From NCBI RefSeq assembly GCF_002979755.1, contig NZ_PCPP01000003.1, positions 248,001 through 312,000 on the forward strand: a DNA stretch of 64,000 nt. The letters are read 5' to 3'. The translations under genes were made by a program, and so were the position numbers. Origin of the DNA: Chryseobacterium culicis. GTDB lineage: Bacteria > Bacteroidota > Bacteroidia > Flavobacteriales > Weeksellaceae. Under the pieces are notes generated by a model, which ran no database searches, was not told the DNA's origin, and saw only the letters and a program-made list of their open reading frames with translations. Below, piece after piece: positions 34,972 to 43,566 of the stretch (position 1 is its first letter; each line of letters starts with the position of its first letter).

Positions 34972-36669
34972 TTAAGCTAATTTCATCAAAAGATTTTCGT
35001 CAATCTTCTCTACTTTCACAATATTATTCTTTGTCAAAGTTTTGGAAGCTTTATCCCATTTTTTACCGGATAACTGGCTTCTTTCCTTTACTTCAGCTAA
35101 AGACATTGCTTCTTCCTGAGAATTAAGGATTTCAAGGATTACTTTTTCATCTTCACCTAATTCAATCTGTGGAACTGCTTTTTCAGGTCTCATCTGAGGG
35201 AAGAATAATACTTCCTGGATAGAGGCATTGTTCGTTAAGAACATGATTAATCTGTCCATACCGATTCCTAATCCTGAAGTTGGTGGCATACCGTATTCCA
35301 ATGCTCTTAAGAAGTCCTGATCGATGAACATTGCTTCATCATCTCCTCTTTCAGATAAAGCCATCTGTGCTTCAAAACGCTCTCTCTGATCGATAGGATC
35401 ATTAAGCTCTGAATAGGCGTTTGCGATTTCTTTACCACATACCATTAATTCAAAACGCTCTGTTAAGCCTTCTTTGCTTCTGTGTTTCTTTGTCAGTGGA
35501 GACATTTCGATCGGATAATCCGTAATGAAAGTCGGCTGAATGAAGTTTCCTTCACATTTCTCACCGAAGATCTCATCAATCAGTTTTCCTTTCCCCATCG
35601 TCTCGTTTACTTCGATACCGATAGACTTTGCAAAATCATATAATTCCTTCTCTGTCTTTCCTGTGATATCAAATCCTGTATATTTCAGGATCGCTTCTGT
35701 CATAGAAACTCTTGGATAAGGAGCTTTCCAATTGATGGTGTGTTCACCAAAAGTAGATTCTGAATTTCCATTAACCTGAGTAGCACAGAATTCCAATAAT
35801 TTCTCAGTGAAATCCATCATCCAGTTGTAATCTTTGTAAGCTACATAGATTTCCATAGCGGTAAACTCTGGATTGTGAGTTCTGTCCATTCCTTCATTTC
35901 TGAAGTTTTTAGAGAACTCATATACTCCATCAAAACCACCTACGATCAATCTTTTCAGATATAATTCATTGGCAATTCTTAAATATAATGGAATATCCAG
36001 TGCATTGTGGTGCGTGATAAACGGTTTTGCTGCAGCTCCACCAGGGATTGACTGTAGAATAGGGGTTTCCACCTCAAAATATCCTGCATCATTAAAGAAG
36101 GTTCTCATAGCATTGAACATTTTTGTTCTCTTCACGAAAATTTCTTTAACCTGTGGATTTACCGTCAAATCTACATAACGCTGTCTGTATCTTAATTCAG
36201 GATCTGTAAATCCGTCGTGTACAACACCGTTTTCGTCAGTTTTAGCCTGAGGTAGAGGACGTAATGCCTTCGTAAGAAGAACAAAGTTTTTTACTAAAAC
36301 CGTCTTCTCTCCTACCTGAGTCGTAAACAATTCTCCTTCAATACCGATAATATCTCCGATATCCAAAAGGTGTTTGTATACTTCATTATAGAGTTCTTTA
36401 TCTTCACCCGGACAGATCTCGTCTCTGTTGAAGTAAACCTGGATTTTTCCTTTAGAATCCTGCAATTCAGCAAAAGAAGCCTTACCTTGAATTCTGCGGG
36501 ACATCAATCTACCAGCGATCTTCACCTGTTTACTTTCAGAAAAGTCCTGTTTTATAGATTCTGTAGTATCTGTAATGGTATACTCATCCGCAGGGAACGC
36601 ATTAATCCCCATTTCAGTAAGCTTATTCAGCTTTTCTCTTCTAATGATTTCTTGTTCTGATAATTGCAT
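34972..36669 (-). CDS. lysS: Lysyl-tRNA synthetase, class II
   Basis: 565 residues. The N-terminal OB domain (RRIQGKASFAELQDSKGKIQ) binds the anticodon; the class II core has motif 2 FRNEGMDRTHNPEFTAMEIY and motif 3 GLGIGMDRLIMFLT. A C-terminal extension of about 65 residues (after MRPEKAV) is usual in Bacteroidota LysS. The enzyme charges tRNA-Lys. It is preceded by a good promoter (36692-36722) and shares a terminator with the ClbS-like gene. Confidence 0.97.
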   Translation of the reverse strand: MQLSEQEIIRREKLNKLTEMGINAFPADEYTITDTTESIKQDFSESKQVKIAGRLMSRRIQGKASFAELQDSKGKIQVYFNRDEICPGEDKELYNEVYKHLLDIGDIIGIEGELFTTQVGEKTVLVKNFVLLTKALRPLPQAKTDENGVVHDGFTDPELRYRQRYVDLTVNPQVKEIFVKRTKMFNAMRTFFNDAGYFEVETPILQSIPGGAAAKPFITHHNALDIPLYLRIANELYLKRLIVGGFDGVYEFSKNFRNEGMDRTHNPEFTAMEIYVAYKDYNWMMDFTEKLLEFCATQVNGNSESTFGEHTINWKAPYPRVSMTEAILKYTGFDITGKTEKELYDFAKSIGIEVNETMGKGKLIDEIFGEKCEGNFIQPTFITDYPIEMSPLTKKHRSKEGLTERFELMVCGKEIANAYSELNDPIDQRERFEAQMALSERGDDEAMFIDQDFLRALEYGMPPTSGLGIGMDRLIMFLTNNASIQEVLFFPQMRPEKAVPQIELGEDEKVILEILNSQEEAMSLAEVKERSQLSGKKWDKASKTLTKNNIVKVEKIDENLLMKLA

Positions 36670-36691
36670 TTCTTATTTTTCTAAAAGCGTA

Positions 36692-36722
36692 CAAATTTAG
36701 GCATTTTTGACCTGATCATCAA
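36692..36722 (-). promoter_or_regulatory. Bacteroidota-type promoter of lysS
   Basis: On the minus strand, TTG (36720-36722), 20 bp, then TAAATTTG (36692-36699) fit the -33/-7 consensus, with the start codon 23 bp downstream. Confidence 0.7.
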
Positions 36723-36808
36723 TGCCTTTTTTCAGAAATTTTAAAATGTGAAGAGGAATGGTGCTGAGATACGAGATTCAGGATATTGGGATATAAGATT
36801 CGGGATGC

Positions 36809-36850
36809 TGTCAATAGTGAATTTTGCTTCGCAAGTGAATGATGATTTTT
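36809..36850. repeat. Dispersed repeat shared with the 20.9-21.3 kb duplication
   Basis: TGTCAATAGTGAATTTTGCTTCGCAAGTGAATG-like sequence (with one or two changes) also occurs at about 20934-20975 and 21144-21190. The surrounding 36670-36966 intergenic stretch carries other degenerate repeats (AGCAACCAGTAAC type) and no gene. Confidence 0.85.
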
Positions 36851-36966
36851 TTAATAGAGCTAGAACGTCTATCCTTAATTTTAAGCATCAACGAAATAAA
36901 CTTGCAACAAAAAAAACCAGCAACCAGTAACTTAACTAAAAACTTTGAATTTTGAATCTTAAACTT

Positions 36967-37896
36967 TTATACAAGCCACCCTCTTCTATCCTTCTGAGGA
37001 ATAAATGTCCAGGCCAGCATTCTGCTTATCTTTTGTCCCTGAGCCATATCAATCGTTTTCACTTCTACGGCTTTTACTTTCTTTAAAAGATGAATCAGTT
37101 TATTGAGATTGTCTTTTTTAGACACCAGACACGTGAACCAAAGAACCTGAGATGAAAATAATGCACTTTCGTTAATCATTTTAGTAATAAAGGCCAATTC
37201 ACCTCCTTCACACCATAGTTCAGATTGCTGACCACTAAAGTTTAGCAAAGGTTTAACCTTCTTTGATTTATTAAGATTTTTTGTTTTCCTGATGTTCCCT
37301 TTCATTGCAGACTCTTCAGAATCATGAAAAGGAGGATTGCACATCGTAAAGGTAAATCTGTCTTCAGAACCTATGATATTTTTAAAGATATGATCAGCAT
37401 TTGATTGATGTTTTAACTGAATAACAGAGGAAAGATCCGGGTTTTGATCCAAAATATTCTGAGCATTTTTCAGAGAATCCTGATTAATATCGGTTCCCAG
37501 CATCGTCCACCCATAAGACCTGTGACTGATTAAAGGATACACAAGATTGGCTCCGGTTCCTATATCCAACCCTTTTACAGAGTTTCCTGCAGGGATTTTA
37601 TCTGATGGTTCCGCCAGGAGATCAGCAACATAATGTACATAATCTGCACGTCCGGGAATGGGAGGACAAAGATTGGTATCGGGAATGTCCCAGCCTTTGA
37701 TGTTATAGAAATGTAAGAGTAGCGCTTTGTTGAGCAGTTTTACAGCTTTTGGAATACTGAAATTAATGGTTACCGTCTGATAAGCATTTTCGAAAACATA
37801 GTGTTTCAGTTCCGGCACACAAGAAATAAGCTGATCAAAATCATAGGGATTACGATGCAGATTTCTTGTGTGCAGACTGGATTTTTCAGCGGACAT
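36967..37896 (-). CDS. rlmF: 23S rRNA (adenine(1618)-N6)-methyltransferase RlmF
   Basis: 309 residues. HTRNLHRNPYDFDQLI at the N-terminus, GLDIGTGANLVYPLI (SAM motif) and FTMCNPPFHDSEESA (the NPPF catalytic motif of N6-adenine methyltransferases) are RlmF hallmarks. It methylates A1618 of 23S rRNA. It is 3 bp after the cytochrome c gene on the same strand, so it is the last gene of a three-gene operon. Confidence 0.94.
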   Translation of the reverse strand: MSAEKSSLHTRNLHRNPYDFDQLISCVPELKHYVFENAYQTVTINFSIPKAVKLLNKALLLHFYNIKGWDIPDTNLCPPIPGRADYVHYVADLLAEPSDKIPAGNSVKGLDIGTGANLVYPLISHRSYGWTMLGTDINQDSLKNAQNILDQNPDLSSVIQLKHQSNADHIFKNIIGSEDRFTFTMCNPPFHDSEESAMKGNIRKTKNLNKSKKVKPLLNFSGQQSELWCEGGELAFITKMINESALFSSQVLWFTCLVSKKDNLNKLIHLLKKVKAVEVKTIDMAQGQKISRMLAWTFIPQKDRRGWLV

Positions 37897-37899
37897 ATT

Positions 37900-38274
37900 T
37901 TACTTCTTCTGACTTAAAATATATTCCACCATTTTTTTGGCATCTTCTTTAGATACCTGTGGATGGGCAGCCATAGGCACACTTCCCCAAACTCCACTTC
38001 CGCCTTCAATAATTTTGGAAGCCAGCAATTCGGTATCCTTTTCAGAATACTTTCCTGCAATTTCCTTATAAGAAGGTCCTATCATTCTCTCATTCACAGA
38101 GTGGCATCCCGAGCAATCCAATGTTTCCATGATCTGATCACCTGAAAGATTGGTTTTTGCCGGCTCTGAAACAGCAGCTGTCTCAGAAGAAGCCGCCACT
38201 TCTGCTGTATTTTCTTTTTTAGAACAGGAAATGATCATAAGACCAAAAGCTCCTGCTAAAAGTATTTTTTTCAT
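37900..38274 (-). CDS. Small c-type cytochrome lipoprotein
   Basis: 124 residues. A lipobox ends at IISC (Cys17), followed by a short linker, then the haem c motif CSGCHS (about 54-59) and a probable axial Met in PMAAHP. The size and GPSYKEIAGKYS segment fit a single-haem class I cytochrome c attached to the envelope. It overlaps the upstream lipoprotein gene by 1 bp. Confidence 0.92.
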   Translation of the reverse strand: MKKILLAGAFGLMIISCSKKENTAEVAASSETAAVSEPAKTNLSGDQIMETLDCSGCHSVNERMIGPSYKEIAGKYSEKDTELLASKIIEGGSGVWGSVPMAAHPQVSKEDAKKMVEYILSQKK

Positions 38275-38492
38275 TATTTCTTAGCTGTAGAATCTGTTTT
38301 AGCAGCTTCTGGTGCAGGAGCAGCCGGAGTTGCAGCAGCTGGAGCAGCAGTTTTAGCCGTAGAATCTACAACAGTAGTTGCTTCTGGCTCTTCAAGCAAC
38401 GTGTTGCTATCCTGTAAAGAATGATCTGGCTTTTTCTTGCAGCTTGCTAATAATAAACCTCCGATAAATGCGATTGCTAATACTTTTTTCAT
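38274..38492 (-). CDS. Small Ala/Pro-rich lipoprotein
   Basis: 72 residues: signal peptide with lipobox LLLASC (Cys18) and a low-complexity tail with repeated DSTAK units (DSTAKTAAPAAATPA, later KTDSTAKK). No domain. It is the first gene of the operon with the cytochrome and rlmF, overlapping the cytochrome start by one base. The repeated, flexible tail suggests a spacer-like envelope lipoprotein; its function is not known. A minus-strand TACTTTTG (38511-38518) is a possible -7 element. Confidence 0.75.
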   Translation of the reverse strand: MKKVLAIAFIGGLLLASCKKKPDHSLQDSNTLLEEPEATTVVDSTAKTAAPAAATPAAPAPEAAKTDSTAKK

Positions 38493-38677
38493 TTTATTCT
38501 AATTTGGAAGCAAAAGTATAAAAAATAAACTTTTAAACTTATGACAAATGTTTTCTTTCAGAAATATTTTTACGGTCTGGATTTTAATCTGATGATTAAA
38601 AAATAATTCAAACAGTAGGGAAATTTAAATTAGGTTGTTATTTTTGTATAACAAATTACCAAAATCAATCTAAAAAT

Positions 38678-39139
38678 ATGAAACTTATGACCAAAAAAAA
38701 TGTATTAAGTACAGCGTTTGTTGCTCTACTTTCTTCCCTCCTTCTTTCATGTGATAACTCATCAAACGATCCTCATTCAGAATATTCTGATAAAATTGAA
38801 TCGGTAACGCTTTTAAAAACAACAAAGTCGTGGGATGGAACGGTGTATCCGGCTTATCCCACAACACAGCCTGAAATATCAATTCTGAAGATTGCAGTTC
38901 CTCCCAACAAAGCTCTGGATTGGCATAAGCACCCTATCATTAATGCAGCTTATGTAGAAAAAGGAGAAATCCAGATCGAGAGAAAAGAAGACGGCAAAAC
39001 ACAATGGGTAAGAAAAGGCCAGGTTCTTCCTGAAATGGTCAACATTGCCCACAGAGGAAAAACCGGAGATAAAGGAGCAACCCTGATTGTTTTCTACAGC
39101 GGAACTCCTGATATTCCTTTGTCTGAACCCGTAAAATAG
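38678..39139 (+). CDS. Cupin-domain lipoprotein
   Basis: 153 residues with a signal sequence and lipobox (LLLSC, about Cys25). The cupin core has metal-binding histidines in LDWHKHPIINAAYVEKG and a second region ending NIAHRGKTGDKGATL. Small cupins bind metals and act as sensors or enzymes; here nothing narrows it. It is a single gene with a possible TATTTTTG -7 element at 38639-38646. Confidence 0.85.
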   Translation: MKLMTKKNVLSTAFVALLSSLLLSCDNSSNDPHSEYSDKIESVTLLKTTKSWDGTVYPAYPTTQPEISILKIAVPPNKALDWHKHPIINAAYVEKGEIQIERKEDGKTQWVRKGQVLPEMVNIAHRGKTGDKGATLIVFYSGTPDIPLSEPVK

Positions 39140-39144
39140 TTGTT

Positions 39145-39357
39145 TTAAACGCTATGTTCGCAAAGCAATTATGATAAAACTCTATTTTTTTGTTCGCAAG
39201 GCCACTTCGTTTAGCTAATGACTTATGATTATTTTTCCCAGTCACATTAATACCTGCGAATCAATACTCCTTAATCATAATGCACCTTGCTGAGTGAAAC
39301 GCCTTTGCGACCTTTTTACATTCATATTAATAACATCTTCGCGATCTCAGCGTTTAA
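39145..39357. repeat. 213-bp element with terminal inverted repeats
   Basis: It is bounded by TTAAACGCT (39145-39153) and AGCGTTTAA (39349-39357), perfect 9-bp inverted ends. Just inside are further inverted blocks, GTTCGCAAAG near 39156 and CTTTGCGACC near 39303. No ORF. This looks like a miniature inverted-repeat element or a folded RNA, between the cupin gene and a hypothetical gene. Confidence 0.75.
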
Positions 39358-39381
39358 GTAAAAGATTATTATATTTAAAAC

Positions 39382-40023
39382 ATGGTTTTAATTTCAAAAA
39401 TTCTGTTTTTTATCAGCCATCATGGTTTTTATACTGTGGTGCTGTTATTTGTATTCTTTGGACTTCTCTCCTATCTGACCAAAAAAGCATGGTTTCTGAT
39501 TCCAATCCTTCCACTGGCTATCTTAAACGGATTTGGAGGACAATTTTTGAACGCCTGGTTTTTAAATAAATACGGAGTAGAAAGTACCGCTATCATCACT
39601 TCAGATGTAGAAACCAATTCTACACTGAATGATATGTATATCCACGATTATGAAGCGATTGTGAAAAAGCAGGACGGAAAATACGTCACTACTTTTTTCT
39701 CCACTACCAGCGCAGCCATCTATCCTATCAGTAATTCAATCAGAATACCTGATGACAAGGATATTCCGGTAAAATACATTCCCGGATACGAAAAGAACAT
39801 AGTTATCCTGTATGATCAGTCCAGGGAAGGACAAATTTTATTGCAATATGAAAAGCAAGCTCCCGTCAATTCTGCAAAAACCAAGTATGAGGCAGACAAA
39901 ACGAATAAGGAATTCATTGAAGAATACATTTCTGCCATGGAAAATTATTTAGAATATTATAATGATGAAACTTATAAAGAAAAAGTCAAGGAATTGAAAC
40001 AAGAGCTCAAACAGCTTAAATAA
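39382..40023 (+). CDS. Hypothetical protein with two membrane helices
   Basis: 213 residues: two membrane helices near the N-terminus (about 13-31 and 34-52), a central soluble domain with beta character (TSDVETNSTLNDMYIHDYEA to YVTTFFSTTSAAIYPI) and a charged helical C-terminus (about 175-213, YKEKVKELKQELKQLK). I do not recognise the family. No neighbour suggests a function. Confidence 0.7.
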   Translation: MVLISKILFFISHHGFYTVVLLFVFFGLLSYLTKKAWFLIPILPLAILNGFGGQFLNAWFLNKYGVESTAIITSDVETNSTLNDMYIHDYEAIVKKQDGKYVTTFFSTTSAAIYPISNSIRIPDDKDIPVKYIPGYEKNIVILYDQSREGQILLQYEKQAPVNSAKTKYEADKTNKEFIEEYISAMENYLEYYNDETYKEKVKELKQELKQLK

Positions 40024-40087
40024 AGGATTTTCATATTAAGTTTTTGTATTTCTTTAGTTTTTTTAGTTTTTGTATTAAAAAAATTTC

Positions 40088-40095
40088 TACATTTG
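40088..40095 (+). promoter_or_regulatory. Probable -7 element of the trp operon
   Basis: TACATTTG matches TAnnTTTG. The expected start near 40101 lies just before the leader peptide start at 40109. The -33 element is unclear (TTTTTG at 40067-40072 is only 15 bp away). Confidence 0.6.
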
Positions 40096-40108
40096 TCCCA
40101 TGTTAAAA

Positions 40109-40177
40109 ATGAACAACAATATTTGGTGGTGGCTTTCAAACTCTTCGTCGGGTCTGAAGGTATTGTCATGTTGTTAA
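40109..40177 (+). CDS. trpL: trp operon leader peptide (Trp-Trp-Trp)
   Basis: A 22-codon frame reading MNNNIWWWLSNSSSGLKV then LSCC, ending TAA at 40175-40177 (an earlier ATG at 40100 is at the presumed start site and less likely). Three consecutive TGG codons are at 40124-40132. An intrinsic terminator follows 33 bp later, just before trpE. Consecutive Trp codons before a terminator are the hallmark of ribosome-mediated transcription attenuation: stalling at the TGG codons when charged tRNA-Trp is scarce should let an alternative hairpin form. The frame is too short for standard gene calling. Confidence 0.85.
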   Translation: MNNNIWWWLSNSSSGLKVLSCC

Positions 40178-40209
40178 TTACAGCAGAAATAATCAAAAAA
40201 CAATATATA

Positions 40210-40241
40210 GGCTTTGACGGATACCGTTAAAGCCTTTTTTT
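40210..40241 (+). terminator. trp attenuator terminator
   Basis: GGCTTTGACGG (40210-40220) pairs with CCGTTAAAGCC (40224-40234), three-base loop, followed by seven T. It lies 33 bp after the leader peptide stop and 36 bp before trpE. A candidate antiterminator is TTCGTC (40144-40149) with GACGGA (40216-40221), and CTTTC (40133-40137) with GAAGG (40156-40160) could form the competing upstream hairpin; these two pairings are inference. Confidence 0.85.
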
Positions 40242-40276
40242 ATTCCTCAATTTTAAAAAAATAAAAAAACAACAAG

Positions 40277-41701
40277 ATGTTTACTGACACAATTACAATA
40301 AAAACTGTTTCGAAAAAAACACTGGGAGACCTTCATACTCCCATGAACATTTATCTTAAAATCAGAGATAAATTCAGGGATACCATTCTTCTGGAAAGCT
40401 CAGATTCAAAAAGTATTGACAATAATTTTTCCTTTATCGCAGTGAATGCCATTGCCGGAATTGAAGTGAAGAACCTCAACGAATTTGAAATTAAGCTTCC
40501 TGCTTCTGCTCCCGTAAAGCAATTGATTAATGAGCGAAATATCACGGATATATTTGAAGACTTCCGTAATACTTTTAAATGTGAAGAAACTCATGATCCT
40601 ATAGAACAAACTGCACAGAGCCTTTTTGGATACACAAGCTTCGAAGCAGTACAGTTTTTTGAAAACATTCATCTTAAAGAGCAAAGCAAGGAAGTTGAAA
40701 TTCCTGTTTTGAGATACAGATTATACCAATATGTAATTGCGATCAACCATTTCAATGATGAAATGTATATCATTGAAAATTTTATTAAAGATGTAAAATC
40801 TGAACTTCATCTTTTAGAAAACCTTATTAAAAATCAGAATACTCCGGTTTATCCTTTCGAAAAAACGAGTGAGGAAACCTCTAATATTACAGACGAAGAT
40901 TATATTGAACTGGTAAAAACAGCCCAGAAACATTGTATGCGCGGTGATGTCTTCCAGCTGGTTCTAAGCAGAAGATTTGAGCAGAAATTCAAAGGAGATG
41001 AATTCAATGTTTACCGTGCCTTGAGAAACATCAATCCTTCTCCTTACCTTTTCTATTTTGATTACGGAAATTATAAACTATTCGGATCAAGCCCTGAAAG
41101 CCAGTTAATCATCAAAAACAATAAAGCTATTATCCACCCTATTGCCGGAACCTCTAAAAGAACAGGAAATCTGGAAACGGATCTTGAGGCTATCGAAGTT
41201 TTAAAAGCTGATCCTAAAGAAAATGCAGAACACACCATGCTGGTTGACCTGGCAAGAAATGATCTTGGTAAACTTGGAAAAAATGTTACAGTAACTAAGC
41301 TTAAAGAAATCCAGCTGTTCTCTCACGTTATTCATATGGTAAGTGAAGTGACCGCAGATGTGGCGAATGATATCAACCCTCTTGAAATGGTTTCTGCCAC
41401 CTTCCCTCAGGGAACACTCAGTGGAGCTCCCAAACATAAAGCGCTCCAACTGATCAATGAATATGAGAAAGATTCCCGTGGCTATTACGGAGGCTGTATT
41501 GGAATCATCGGATTGAATGGCACCTGCAACCAGGCTATTATGATCAGAACATTTTTAAGCAAAAACAACACTTTATTTTATCAGGCGGGTGCCGGTCTTG
41601 TCGCAAAATCAGTTCCTGAAAATGAATTGCAGGAAGTTAATAATAAACTGAATGCACTCAAAAAAGCAGTGGAAAAAGCAGAAAAAATAGTTGAAAAATA
41701 G
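40277..41701 (+). CDS. trpE: Anthranilate synthase component I
   Basis: 474 residues, chorismate-binding enzyme. Characteristic blocks are HCMRGDVFQLVLSRRFEQ, IHPIAGTSKRTGN and AEHTMLVDLARNDLGK, followed by FPQGTLSGAPKHKALQ. With TrpG it makes anthranilate from chorismate and glutamine, the first step of tryptophan synthesis. The feedback-inhibition Ser element LLESSDS (36-42) is visible near the N-terminus. First structural gene of the operon, behind the attenuator. Confidence 0.97.
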   Translation: MFTDTITIKTVSKKTLGDLHTPMNIYLKIRDKFRDTILLESSDSKSIDNNFSFIAVNAIAGIEVKNLNEFEIKLPASAPVKQLINERNITDIFEDFRNTFKCEETHDPIEQTAQSLFGYTSFEAVQFFENIHLKEQSKEVEIPVLRYRLYQYVIAINHFNDEMYIIENFIKDVKSELHLLENLIKNQNTPVYPFEKTSEETSNITDEDYIELVKTAQKHCMRGDVFQLVLSRRFEQKFKGDEFNVYRALRNINPSPYLFYFDYGNYKLFGSSPESQLIIKNNKAIIHPIAGTSKRTGNLETDLEAIEVLKADPKENAEHTMLVDLARNDLGKLGKNVTVTKLKEIQLFSHVIHMVSEVTADVANDINPLEMVSATFPQGTLSGAPKHKALQLINEYEKDSRGYYGGCIGIIGLNGTCNQAIMIRTFLSKNNTLFYQAGAGLVAKSVPENELQEVNNKLNALKKAVEKAEKIVEK

Positions 41702-41752
41702 TCTATCAACAAGCCACAAAAAATAACCAGCAACTATCTAACAAAAAAAGCA

Positions 41753-42352
41753 ATGAACAACAATATAAACACTCAGCAGCCACCGCTTAAAGTTCTCGTT
41801 TTCGACAACTATGACAGCTTTACCTATAACCTTGTCCAGATTATTGAAAGAATTCTGGATCAAAAAGTAGACGTGGTAAGAAATGATGAAATAACCCTTG
41901 CAGAGATTGATCAATATGATAAAATCATTCTTTCTCCAGGGCCCGGAATTCCTGAAGAAGCAGGCATTTTATTAGAGCTGATTAAAGAATACGCTCCTAC
42001 AAAAAGTATTCTTGGCGTATGTCTCGGACAACAGGCTATTGCGGAAGCTTTCGGAGGAAGTTTAATCAACCTGTCTGAAATCTTCCACGGAGTAGCTACA
42101 ACTACTGAGCTGACAAAAGAAGACATCAAACTTTTCAAAGGTTTAAGTTCCGGATTGGAAGTAGGAAGGTATCACAGCTGGGCCGTCAATCCTGAAGATT
42201 TTCCGGAAGAACTGGAAGTTACTGCTGTAGATAAAGACGGAATGATCATGGCCTTGCAGCACAAAACGTATGATGTACATGGAGTACAGTTTCACCCTGA
42301 AAGCATCTTAACGCCCGAAGGAGAAGTAATCATTAAAAATTTCCTTGTGTAA
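41753..42352 (+). CDS. trpG: Anthranilate synthase component II (glutamine amidotransferase)
   Basis: 199 residues of class I glutamine amidotransferase. Nucleophile Cys lies in SILGVCLGQQAIAEAFGG, and the His-Glu pair in GVQFHPESI near the C-terminus. FDNYDSFTYNLVQ marks the TrpG/PabA family. It supplies ammonia to TrpE. It starts 51 bp after trpE; the stop and trpD start overlap (TAATG). PabA activity, shared with folate synthesis, cannot be excluded. Confidence 0.96.
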   Translation: MNNNINTQQPPLKVLVFDNYDSFTYNLVQIIERILDQKVDVVRNDEITLAEIDQYDKIILSPGPGIPEEAGILLELIKEYAPTKSILGVCLGQQAIAEAFGGSLINLSEIFHGVATTTELTKEDIKLFKGLSSGLEVGRYHSWAVNPEDFPEELEVTAVDKDGMIMALQHKTYDVHGVQFHPESILTPEGEVIIKNFLV

Positions 42353-43383
42353 TGGAAACATTAGAAATCCCTACAACAACAATAAAAACACCACAAATGA
42401 AAGAAATACTGCAATACTTGTTCAACCATAATACCCTGTCAAAATCAGAAGCCAAAGCGATGATGATTGAGATTGCACAGAATAAATTCAATGCTGCAGA
42501 AGTGACTGCCTTCATGAGTGTTTTCCTGATGCGAAATATCACATTGAAAGAACTGGAAGGCTTTAGGGAAGCTTTGTTACAAATGGCTGTTCCAGTAAAT
42601 ATTGATGCAAATGATGCCATTGATATTGTAGGAACCGGAGGTGACGGAAAAGACACCATCAATATATCAACATTAGCAAGTTTTGTAGTGGCCGGAGCCG
42701 GACAGAAAGTAACCAAACATGGAAATTACGGAGCTTCTACCATTACAGGTTCATCCAATGTACTGGAGGAGCTGGGATATCAGTTCAAAAACACTTCAGA
42801 ACAACTGAATGAGGATCTTGAAAGAGCTAATATCTGCTTTTTACATGCTCCTTATTTTCACCCTGCATTACAATCAGTAGGACTGTTGAGAAAATCTCTG
42901 GGACTAAGAACATTCTTTAATCTTTTAGGCCCGTTAGTCAATCCTGCAAAACCAAAATATTCCATGATTGGGGTGTATAATCTGGAAATTGCAAGGATTT
43001 ATCAATATCTCCTTCAAAAAGAAGATCGTGAGTTTATTCTTGTACATGGTCTTGACGGATATGATGAAATAAGCCTTACAGATGACAGTAAAATCATTAC
43101 AAAAAACGGGGAAGAAATTTATTCTGCAGAAGATTTAGGCTTCCATCCTGTAACGCTGGAAGATATTAAAGCCGGGGAATCTACTCAGGAAACGGCAAAA
43201 ATATTTATGAATATTCTGGAAGGAAAAGGTACAGAACAGCAGAACTCTGTGATTCTTGCCAATGCGTCAGTAGCCCTTTACAACACGCATAAATTCGGAA
43301 CCTATGAAGACTGTCTTCTTTTAGCTAAGGAAAGTCTGCAAAGCGGAAAAGCATTAAACAGTTTTACTCTTTTAATTAATTAG
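42352..43383 (+). CDS. trpD: Anthranilate phosphoribosyltransferase
   Basis: 343 residues. DIVGTGGDGKDTINIST binds PRPP, and KHGNYGASTITGSSNVLEELGY and NLLGPLVNPAKP are conserved. The start at 42352 overlaps the trpG stop by one base, a coupled junction; Met16 (42397, MKEILQYLF) is an alternative that fits family length better. It transfers phosphoribose to anthranilate. An inverted-repeat element lies in the 183-bp gap before trpC. Confidence 0.95.
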   Translation: METLEIPTTTIKTPQMKEILQYLFNHNTLSKSEAKAMMIEIAQNKFNAAEVTAFMSVFLMRNITLKELEGFREALLQMAVPVNIDANDAIDIVGTGGDGKDTINISTLASFVVAGAGQKVTKHGNYGASTITGSSNVLEELGYQFKNTSEQLNEDLERANICFLHAPYFHPALQSVGLLRKSLGLRTFFNLLGPLVNPAKPKYSMIGVYNLEIARIYQYLLQKEDREFILVHGLDGYDEISLTDDSKIITKNGEEIYSAEDLGFHPVTLEDIKAGESTQETAKIFMNILEGKGTEQQNSVILANASVALYNTHKFGTYEDCLLLAKESLQSGKALNSFTLLIN

Positions 43384-43399
43384 TCTTATTATTTTTTTT

Positions 43400-43531
43400 A
43401 ACCGTTAAGAATTTTTAAGTGATGAAGAATAGTTAAGATCATAGCTAAAACTATTTATTCAGCGAAGTTCTTCATTCTCCATCTTTGATGGAACTTAATT
43501 TATCTTATCATCTTAATATCCCTTAATGGTT
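43400..43531. repeat. Inverted-repeat element inside the trp operon (trpD-trpC gap)
   Basis: The left arm AACCGTTAAGAATTTTTAAG continues as TGATGAAGAATAGTTAAG. The right arm, reverse complemented, reads AACCATTAAGGGATATTAAG then ATGATAAGATAAATTAAG. The two arms of about 40 bp match at most positions. The 132-bp element has no ORF. It could form a long hairpin in the trp mRNA, or be a miniature inverted-repeat transposable element. It has no clear T-run, so it is not an obvious terminator. Confidence 0.75.
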
Positions 43532-43566
43532 TAACATTTTTATCATTTTATTAAATTCTGTATCAA

